8,858 nucleotides of DNA from Paramuribaculum sp. (GTDB lineage: Bacteria; Bacteroidota; Bacteroidia; Bacteroidales; Muribaculaceae). The stretch lies in NCBI GenBank assembly GCA_029058705.1, contig JAIDXA010000270.1, positions 1-8,858 of the forward strand, read 5' to 3'. The notes below the pieces were generated by a model. That model worked only from the letters and a program-made list of their open reading frames with translations. It made no database searches and was not told the DNA's origin. The translations under genes were made by a program, and so were the position numbers. Below are positions 1 through 5,223 of this stretch, one piece after another (positions within the stretch are counted from its first letter, which is position 1; each line of letters opens with the position of its first letter).

Positions 1-913
1 GGTGGAATACCATCCAGAAGAATATGACGACGGCAAAAACGAGCAGTAGTGCGGTGATGCGGCTCTTTGTCTGTTCGGGTGTGAGCTCTCTGGCGGGGGC
101 GGCAGCGGTGTCTTTCTTTCCGGAAGCTGGTTTGTCGGAAGATACGGAAGCGTATGTTGAGCGTCCGAGTTTATAGATCAGGAAGCTGATGACCATCGAG
201 AAGCATGCAACGGCAAACGCGTAGCTGTAGCCTGTGGTGAGGGCGTCCATGTAGTGGTCGGCGAATGCCTTGATGTCGGTGAATCCGAATTTCGCGGCGA
301 ATTCGGCAATAGTTACGGCAGCTTCGGGTTTGAGGGCCTCGCCGGCGATCAGTTTGTTGCAGATGCTGGGAATTGCGCCGTCGTATTCGAGGCTTGCGCC
401 GCTGAGGGCGTATTCACACAGCCAGACAGTCACCATCGGGGCAAACATGGCGCCGATGTTTATGGCCATGTAGAAGAGTGAGAATGCTACGTCGCGTTTG
501 TCGCTGTAGCGGGGATCGTTGTAGAGGTCGCCGACCATTACCTGAAGGTTGCCTTTGAACAGGCCTGTTCCGGCGGAGATCAGGAGCAGGGCCAGGAACA
601 TGATTATCATTGAGCTGACGGCCCCGCGCTCGGTCGGGATCGCCATTACCAGATAGCCCAGGAACATTACGATGATTCCGAGGGTTACGGTTTTCTGGAA
701 GTTCCATTTGTCGGCGATCCATCCGCCGATCATCGGCATGAAGTAGACCAATGCCAGGAAGGTTGAATAGATGGTGCCGGCGACAGCTGTCGAGAAGCCG
801 AATTTGGCCTGGAGGAAAAGCAGGAGGATGGCAAGCATTGTGTAGTAGCCGAACCGTTCTCCTGTGTTTGCCAACGCGAGCACGTAGAGTCCTTTTGGTT
901 GATTTTTGAACAT
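1..913 (-). CDS. POT/PTR2-family proton-coupled oligopeptide transporter (3' end off window)
   Basis: Inner-membrane major-facilitator protein, expected to import di- and tripeptides with protons. The ATG at 911-913 opens a frame with no stop to the left edge, giving 304 residues of an expected 450-550. Family marks are E19-R20-F21-G22-Y23-Y24 in helix 1, the loop 2-3 motif G63-G64-W65-I66-A67-D68, KGNLQ at 120-124, and F147-Y148-x-x-I-N152-x-G154, the PTR2 signature. Hydrophobic segments lie near residues 9-35, 45-64, 75-94, 99-118, 143-166, 225-247 and 286-304. A hydrophilic stretch of about 58 residues (167-224) sits between helices 5 and 6, on the periplasmic side by the usual topology. 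The first glutamate of the family ExxER motif is Asn16 here. It is the last visible gene of a likely QC-sufE-POT operon, 45 nt after sufE, with no promoter seen in the gap. The family is confident; the substrate is inferred. Confidence 0.9.
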   Translation of the reverse strand, partial: MFKNQPKGLYVLALANTGERFGYYTMLAILLLFLQAKFGFSTAVAGTIYSTFLALVYFMPMIGGWIADKWNFQKTVTLGIIVMFLGYLVMAIPTERGAVSSMIIMFLALLLISAGTGLFKGNLQVMVGDLYNDPRYSDKRDVAFSLFYMAINIGAMFAPMVTVWLCEYALSGASLEYDGAIPSICNKLIAGEALKPEAAVTIAEFAAKFGFTDIKAFADHYMDALTTGYSYAFAVACFSMVISFLIYKLGRSTYASVSSDKPASGKKDTAAAPARELTPEQTKSRITALLLVFAVVIFFWMVFH

Positions 914-958
914 AAGCGATTGGTTGTTTATTGTGATTTATTCTGATGTTCTTGTCGG

Positions 959-1390
959 TCAGGCTTTGGCCTGTTCGCGCATTTTGATTGCCATGGCATA
1001 GAGGCGCATCTGTTTGATCATTGCCAGGAGTCCGTTGGAGCGGGTGGGTGAGAGGTTTTCCGCCAGGCCGATCTCGTCGATGAAGCGGAGGTCGGCATTG
1101 AGGATCTCGTCGGGGGTGTGTCCGTTGAGGACCCGTATGAGCATTGCGATGATTCCTTTTACGATTATCGCGTCGGAATCGGCGGTGAAGTCTATTTTGC
1201 CGTCGTGTTCTTCGGCGTTGAGCCATACGCGGCTCTGGCATCCTTCAATGAGGTGTTGGGGTGTTTTGAATTTTTCGTCGATCGGGGGGAGCGCGTTGCC
1301 CATGTCGATGATCATGGCGTAGCGGTCCATCCAGTCTTCGATGTCGGAGAATTCATCGATTATTTCCTGTTGAGATTCTGAAATGGTCAT
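959..1390 (-). CDS. sufE: SufE-family cysteine desulfurase sulfur acceptor
   Basis: A complete 143-residue cytoplasmic protein, close to the roughly 140 residues usual for SufE. In the family, SufE takes persulfide sulfur from the cysteine desulfurase SufS and passes it to the SufBCD scaffold for Fe-S cluster assembly. The reactive cysteine is visible as Cys51 in the motif I48-E49-G50-C51-Q52-S53-x-V-W, the same number as in E. coli SufE. The conserved C-terminal stretch L113-S114-P115-T116-R117-S118-N119-G120 is present. The ATG at 1388-1390 lies 9 nt after the glutaminyl cyclase stop, so the two are very likely cotranscribed. No sufB, C, D or S gene is in the window, so SufE is detached from the main suf operon here. 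CsdE is the close alternative; the intact cysteine motif does not separate them, but SufE is the usual name in this phylum. Confidence 0.93.
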   Translation of the reverse strand: MTISESQQEIIDEFSDIEDWMDRYAMIIDMGNALPPIDEKFKTPQHLIEGCQSRVWLNAEEHDGKIDFTADSDAIIVKGIIAMLIRVLNGHTPDEILNADLRFIDEIGLAENLSPTRSNGLLAMIKQMRLYAMAIKMREQAKA

Positions 1391-1399
1391 AGTGGATGG

Positions 1400-2398
1400 T
1401 TATTTTGCGGGTTCAGAGTAGATTAGTTCAAGCAGGACTTCGCCAACGGCTTTGAGCGTGGCGGGGTCTATATTGTCGAGGTTGTCGGAAACGGTGTGCC
1501 AGGTTGGCGGGAACGATCCAGTTTCCGGGTTAGCGGTTTCGATGATGTCGATGCACGGGATTCCGAGTGAGTTGATGTAAATGTGGTCGTCGACAACGGC
1601 TCCGCCGATATGATTGGGAAACCGGTCGGCGTAAGGGGAAGAAGCGGCGATGCCCCATACGCGGTCGACGATTGCGGGAGCGAAGCGTGAGGAGGCGTAT
1701 TCGCGCGGGAATCTGGCGTTGCGTCCGCCCACCATGTCGAGGACTATTCCGAAAGCTGGCCGTTTTTCCGGGCTGTAGGGTTGGGATGCGACCCAGTGTT
1801 GCGTTCCGAGGGCCCATGAGTCTTCGCCGTTGCCTGAGTCGGAATCGGAGCCATAATCTTCAACGTCGGTGAAAAAGAAGTCGATGCCTATTTCGGGGCG
1901 CGCAGTGTGAAGCGCGCGGGCGATTTCGAGCATCACGGCGACTCCGCTGCCGCCGTCGTTGGCTCCGGCTACAGGTTTTTTATGGTTTGCCTTGTCGGGG
2001 TCGTTGTCGGCCCATGGACGGGTGTCGTAGTGGGCTATCAGCAGGATTTTTTTTTCGGCATCCGGATTGACGGAGGCGAAAATGTTGGCGATGGGCAGAC
2101 GGGTTCCATCGAAGGCGGTTGCTTCTCCTCGCTGAACATATATGGTGTCCGCGCCATATTGCTTCATTTTCGCAACGATCAGTTGTTGGCATTTGGTGTG
2201 GGCTTCCGAACCCGGAGTGCGGAAGCCGAGGTTGACCTGATCGGCCACTCGCTGGAATGCGCTGTCGGCGTTGAATTCAGGCCTGACGGCTGTCGGGTAG
2301 GTGTCTTCTTTTGTTTCGGCCGTGGATGGTGTCGCTGTCGTGCGGGATCCGCAGGAAAACAGTACAGCCAGTCCCAGACCGATTAGTAGCTTCTGCAT
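1400..2398 (-). CDS. Lipoprotein type II glutaminyl-peptide cyclotransferase (M28-like zinc enzyme)
   Basis: A complete 332-residue protein. The N-terminus is a lipoprotein signal: hydrophobic residues 3-15 ending in a lipobox L-F-S-C16, so it should be anchored on the periplasmic side of the envelope. The fold is the M28 peptidase type, but the landmarks match the animal-like glutaminyl cyclase (QC), which turns N-terminal Gln into pyroglutamate. These are H123-Y-D125, the zinc ligand D148 in GANDGGSG, D178-V-E180-D181 (E180 equals catalytic Glu201 of human QC, D181 the second zinc ligand), D221 in VLDMVGG, D270-D271-H272-I, and W300-H301-T, where H301 is the third zinc ligand and W300 the substrate-pocket Trp. 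These alignments are from memory. In Bacteroidota many exported proteins begin with Gln after signal peptidase I cleavage, which gives such an enzyme a periplasmic role. It is the first gene of a likely operon with sufE and the POT transporter. A plain aminopeptidase is the less likely alternative. Confidence 0.88.
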   Translation of the reverse strand: MQKLLIGLGLAVLFSCGSRTTATPSTAETKEDTYPTAVRPEFNADSAFQRVADQVNLGFRTPGSEAHTKCQQLIVAKMKQYGADTIYVQRGEATAFDGTRLPIANIFASVNPDAEKKILLIAHYDTRPWADNDPDKANHKKPVAGANDGGSGVAVMLEIARALHTARPEIGIDFFFTDVEDYGSDSDSGNGEDSWALGTQHWVASQPYSPEKRPAFGIVLDMVGGRNARFPREYASSRFAPAIVDRVWGIAASSPYADRFPNHIGGAVVDDHIYINSLGIPCIDIIETANPETGSFPPTWHTVSDNLDNIDPATLKAVGEVLLELIYSEPAK

Positions 2399-2498
2399 TA
2401 GTGATTTAAACTATGTGGGAGTCGAAATTTTGTATGAATTACATATAAAACGCTTGCTCGATGGGGCTGTTTTGTATCAACTCGGTTAAACAATGTTA

Positions 2499-2529
2499 CA
2501 AAGATAGCGACTTATGGCATTATTATAAA
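2499..2529 (-). promoter_or_regulatory. Bacteroides-type promoter for the QC-sufE-POT operon
   Basis: On the minus strand, TATCTTTG (2506 to 2499) matches the Bacteroidota -7 consensus TAnnTTTG fully. Nineteen bases upstream, TTTA (2529 to 2526) matches three of four bases of the -33 TTTG. The start of transcription would fall near 2493, leaving a leader of about 95 nt before the ATG at 2398. The leader has no obvious hairpin or strong ribosome-binding site. Confidence 0.72.
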
Positions 2530-2598
2530 TGTGGGGGTATGGAAAAGCGTAGGGAAATGTTATTAAAGTTTGTTAAATTTAAGGCCGAGCGGAAAAAG

Positions 2599-2631
2599 AA
2601 AAAGCCGAAAGTTATTGACTTTCAGCTTTTT
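2599..2631 (-). terminator. Hairpin terminator downstream of tRNA-Pro
   Basis: A 14-bp inverted repeat with a 5-nt loop (2613-2617) starts 3 nt after the tRNA discriminator base. Read on the minus strand, all 14 pairs form, counting one G-U pair (positions 2606/2624), and the 3' arm ends in a run of five U. On the plus strand the same position is a C-A mismatch, so the structure is best formed in the tRNA transcript. It separates the tRNA from the QC operon promoter at 2499-2529. Confidence 0.85.
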
Positions 2632-2634
2632 CAG

Positions 2635-2709
2635 TCGGGGTGACAAGATTCGAACTTGCGACCACACGCCCCCCAGACGCGTACTCTAACCGGGCTGAGC
2701 TACACCCCG
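2635..2709 (-). tRNA. tRNA-Pro, anticodon GGG
   Basis: The minus strand folds as a full cloverleaf of 75 nt including discriminator A73. The acceptor stem is 7 bp (CGGGGTG with CACCCCG), followed by T8-A9. The D stem is GCTC/GAGT around a 10-nt D loop containing GG. The anticodon stem is CGCGT/GCGTG with loop CTGGGGG, which places GGG at 34-36. The variable loop is TGGTC, and the T arm is GCAAG/CTTGT with loop TTCGAAT. Several G-U pairs occur in the stems. CCA is not encoded, since the next bases read CTG, so it must be added by a nucleotidyltransferase. GGG reads the proline codons CCC and CCU. The gene stands alone with its own promoter and terminator. Confidence 0.97.
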
Positions 2710-2726
2710 TTTCGGTTATTGCGCTG

Positions 2727-2758
2727 CAAAGTTACGCTGATTTTTCGTTTCCTCCAAA
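2727..2758 (-). promoter_or_regulatory. Perfect Bacteroides-type promoter for tRNA-Pro
   Basis: On the minus strand, TTTG (2758 to 2755), a 20-nt spacer and TAACTTTG (2734 to 2727) match the Bacteroidota housekeeping consensus at every defined base. Transcription would start near 2721, giving a tRNA precursor leader of about 11 nt. This is the cleanest promoter in the window, as expected for a stable RNA gene. Confidence 0.85.
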
Positions 2759-3015
2759 TGTTTTCGGAATTATTTTTTGAAGCCAGAGGCCGGTGTTGTC
2801 CGGAGATGAGTGGCAAATGGCGGAATTTCAGAAAAATAACGGAGTGTGTTAAAATAAGTAAATTCGCGGATGCGCTGATGGGTCGTTTGGATGTGTGTTC
2901 CGATGGGTTGCGGGACGTTTCATCGGTGGATTCTGTGGTTTTATTCTGATAACGTTCTTTTTTCGAATGGAGGCGCAGGGGTCAGTCAACCGCCGTGTCG
3001 GTGTGTGGCGGGGCA
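2759..3015. other. Intergenic DNA with no recognisable gene
   Basis: This is the stretch between the divergent tRNA-Pro and gyrB promoters. I see no RNA gene, no convincing coding frame on either strand and no further TAnnTTTG promoter. A short GC inverted repeat, CCGCC at 2990-2994 and GGCGG at 3007-3011, lies just upstream of the gyrB -33 element. Open frames that cross the stretch also cross the gyrB promoter and lack family features, so I leave them out. Confidence 0.6.
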
Positions 3016-3047
3016 GTTGCACGGAAGCAAAAAAAATCGTAACTTTG
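3016..3047 (+). promoter_or_regulatory. Bacteroides-type promoter for gyrB
   Basis: GTTG (3016-3019), a 20-nt spacer and TAACTTTG (3040-3047) fit the Bacteroidota -33/-7 consensus with one mismatch in the -33 box. Transcription would start near 3053, leaving a leader of about 94 nt. The leader ends in an A-rich stretch before the ATG at 3147 and has no Shine-Dalgarno sequence, which is usual in this phylum. Confidence 0.75.
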
Positions 3048-3146
3048 TTTGCTTTTATTACGGGTAAGGGATTGTTGTGTCTGTCTGCCCCGGCTGAAAA
3101 GAGTTTTTTCAAAAATTTGAATCAACGAAAACGTATCAATAAGAAT

Positions 3147-5075
3147 ATGTCAGAAAGAGAAGAATACAGCGCGAGCAATATCCAGGTACTGGAGGGTCTC
3201 GAGGCAGTGCGTAAACGTCCGGCCATGTATATTGGCGATATTTCGGGCAAAGGTCTGCATCACTTGGTCTATGAGGTTGTCGATAACTCAATAGACGAGG
3301 CTTTGGCCGGTTTTGCCACACATATTGATGTGACGATCAATGAGGATGACTCGATCACCGTTGTCGACAACGGCCGAGGGATTCCGGTCGATATGCATGA
3401 GAAAGAGGGAAAGAGCGCCCTGGAGGTAGTGCTTACGGTGCTTCATGCAGGAGGAAAATTCGACAAAGGCAGCTATAAGGTGTCGGGCGGTCTGCATGGT
3501 GTCGGTGTTTCCTGTGTCAATGCGCTTTCCACCTATCTGCGCGCTGAGATTCACCGCAACGGCAAGTCGTATGTCCAGGAGTATTCATGCGGCAAGCCGA
3601 CAACGGATCTTCAGATTGTCGGTGACAGCGACCACACGGGAACGATGATCACATTCAAGCCCGACGATTCGATTTTCACCGTCACGGTATATGACTACAA
3701 CACACTTGCCAACCGATTGCGCGATCTGGCATTTTTGAATGCCGGGATAACGCTTACGCTCAGAGATATGCGCGCGGTCAACGAGGAGGGCGAGCCGCGC
3801 AGCGAGACGTTCTATTCAGAAAACGGACTGATGGAATTTGTCCAGTATATCGATTCAAACAAAGAGCCGTTGATCGAGGATGTGATACATCTGAACACCG
3901 AACGCCAGGGGATTCCGGTCGAAGTGGCTCTCACATATAATACGTCGTATAACGAGAATGTCTATTCGTTTGTCAACAATATCAACACGATCGAGGGCGG
4001 TACGCACCTGACCGGTTTCCGCCGCGGCCTGACCTGGACGCTGAAGAAGTATGCCGAGGACAACAAGATGCTCGAAAAGGAAAAGGTCGAGGTTGCAAGC
4101 GATGACTTCCGCGAGGGGCTGACGGCTGTAGTTTCCGTCAAGGTGATGGAGCCTCAGTTTGAGGGACAGACAAAAACCAAGCTCGGAAACAATGAGGTGA
4201 TGGGAGCTGTGCAGACTGCGGTCAGCGAGGCGCTGAAGATTTATCTCGAAGAGCATCCGCGTCAGGCCAAGACTATTGTCGAGAAGGTGATTCTTGCGGC
4301 AAAGGCGCGTTATGCTGCCCGCAACGCACGGGATAAAGTTTTGCGTAAATCGCCTTTGTCGGGTGGAGGCCTTCCCGGAAAGCTGGCAGACTGCTCGAGC
4401 CGTCATGCCGAGGATTGCGAACTGTTTCTTGTCGAGGGAGACTCGGCAGGCGGAACTGCCAAACAGGGTCGCGACCGTCAGTTCCAGGCAATTCTGCCCC
4501 TTCGCGGTAAGATTCTGAATGTGGAGAAGGCGATGGACCACAAGATATTCGACAATCAGGAAATCACTTCCCTTTTCCGCGCGATGCGCGTCAGCATCGG
4601 TACGGAGGATGATCCCAAGGCAGTCAACATCTCTAAGCTGGCCTACCACAAGATCATCATCATGACCGATGCCGATGTCGACGGATCGCATATCGCGACA
4701 CTGCTGATGACATTCTTCTTCCGCCGCATGCGTCCGGTCATTGAAAACGGTTATCTCTATCTTGCTACCCCACCTCTGTACAAGTGCAAGCGGGGCAAGG
4801 TCGAGGAGTATTGCTGGACCGATCAGCAGGTACAGCAGTTCATCATGAAATATGGTGAAAAAACCAGTGTGCAGCGCTATAAAGGTCTTGGAGAGATGAG
4901 CGCACAGGAATTGCGCGATACCACCATGTCGCCTGAACACCGTATGCTCAAGCAGGTCAATATCAGTGATGCTGCCGAGGCCGACCGCATTTTCTCGATG
5001 CTTATGGGCGAGGATGTGGCTCCGCGTCGCGACTTCATTGAGTCGAACGCGAACTATGCCAATATCGATGCCTGA
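3147..5075 (+). CDS. gyrB: DNA gyrase subunit B
   Basis: ATPase and TOPRIM subunit of the A2B2 gyrase, which introduces negative supercoils. The protein is 642 residues, the normal length for GyrB without the enterobacterial insert. The GHKL ATPase domain shows E43 (catalytic base), N47, D74 in VVDNGRG, and the lid motif GGLHGVG at 114-120. The transducer lysine is in QTKTKLG (341-347). TOPRIM metal ligands are E430 in EGDSAGG and D508/D510/D512. The C-terminal motif QRYKGLGEMS (576-585) is present. The frame stays open upstream to an ATG at 2895, but I chose 3147: homology begins just after it, and the promoter at 3016-3047 lies inside the longer version. Residue 453 is Arg where E. coli has Lys447, probably a lineage difference and not evidence of quinolone resistance. 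ParE is less likely given the close GyrB resemblance. Confidence 0.96.
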   Translation: MSEREEYSASNIQVLEGLEAVRKRPAMYIGDISGKGLHHLVYEVVDNSIDEALAGFATHIDVTINEDDSITVVDNGRGIPVDMHEKEGKSALEVVLTVLHAGGKFDKGSYKVSGGLHGVGVSCVNALSTYLRAEIHRNGKSYVQEYSCGKPTTDLQIVGDSDHTGTMITFKPDDSIFTVTVYDYNTLANRLRDLAFLNAGITLTLRDMRAVNEEGEPRSETFYSENGLMEFVQYIDSNKEPLIEDVIHLNTERQGIPVEVALTYNTSYNENVYSFVNNINTIEGGTHLTGFRRGLTWTLKKYAEDNKMLEKEKVEVASDDFREGLTAVVSVKVMEPQFEGQTKTKLGNNEVMGAVQTAVSEALKIYLEEHPRQAKTIVEKVILAAKARYAARNARDKVLRKSPLSGGGLPGKLADCSSRHAEDCELFLVEGDSAGGTAKQGRDRQFQAILPLRGKILNVEKAMDHKIFDNQEITSLFRAMRVSIGTEDDPKAVNISKLAYHKIIIMTDADVDGSHIATLLMTFFFRRMRPVIENGYLYLATPPLYKCKRGKVEEYCWTDQQVQQFIMKYGEKTSVQRYKGLGEMSAQELRDTTMSPEHRMLKQVNISDAAEADRIFSMLMGEDVAPRRDFIESNANYANIDA

Positions 5076-5105
5076 TGCCGTTGGCTGTCAGTCATAGTGG
5101 CGACA

Positions 5106-5137
5106 TGTGGAAACCCTTAGTGGCGTTATTATGTTTT
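5106..5137 (+). promoter_or_regulatory. Weak candidate promoter for rnr
   Basis: TGTG (5106-5109), 20 nt and TATGTTTT (5130-5137) resemble the Bacteroidota consensus with one mismatch in each box. It lies in the 148-nt gap between gyrB and rnr. I see no clear terminator after gyrB, so rnr could also be read through from gyrB. Confidence 0.3.
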
Positions 5138-5150
5138 TATTAAAGATTGC

Positions 5151-5170
5151 GTGTCGGCTATGTCCGATAC
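5151..5170 (+). other. Hairpin in the rnr leader
   Basis: GTGTCGG (5151-5157) pairs with CCGATAC (5164-5170) around a 6-nt loop, giving 7 bp with one G-U pair. No T-run follows, so it does not look like an intrinsic terminator. It lies about 53 nt before the chosen rnr start. A leader structure or an RNase processing site is possible; no function is shown. Confidence 0.35.
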
Positions 5171-5223
5171 CAGATTGAATGGCTGATCCGACCGCAATCA
5201 AACTGTTATTTAAATTTCTTCTC

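Noticed and set aside
414..1241. 275-codon minus-strand frame overlapping sufE and the POT gene
   Set aside because: Arg-, His- and Pro-rich out-of-frame translation of two well-recognised genes; typical shadow frame.
2849..3112. 87-codon minus-strand frame between tRNA-Pro and gyrB
   Set aside because: It overlaps the gyrB promoter, has biased composition and no promoter of its own; I considered ribosomal protein S20 but the sequence does not resemble it.
4411..4515. Arg453 in GyrB where E. coli has Lys447 of the quinolone region
   Set aside because: A conservative change that looks like the normal residue in this lineage; not evidence of resistance.
3855..4940. 361-codon open frame antisense to gyrB
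   Set aside because: It mirrors gyrB codon structure, lies wholly inside a conserved gene and has no recognisable protein features.
5076..5125. Possible terminator after gyrB
   Set aside because: Only short, interrupted complementarity and no T-run; not supportable.
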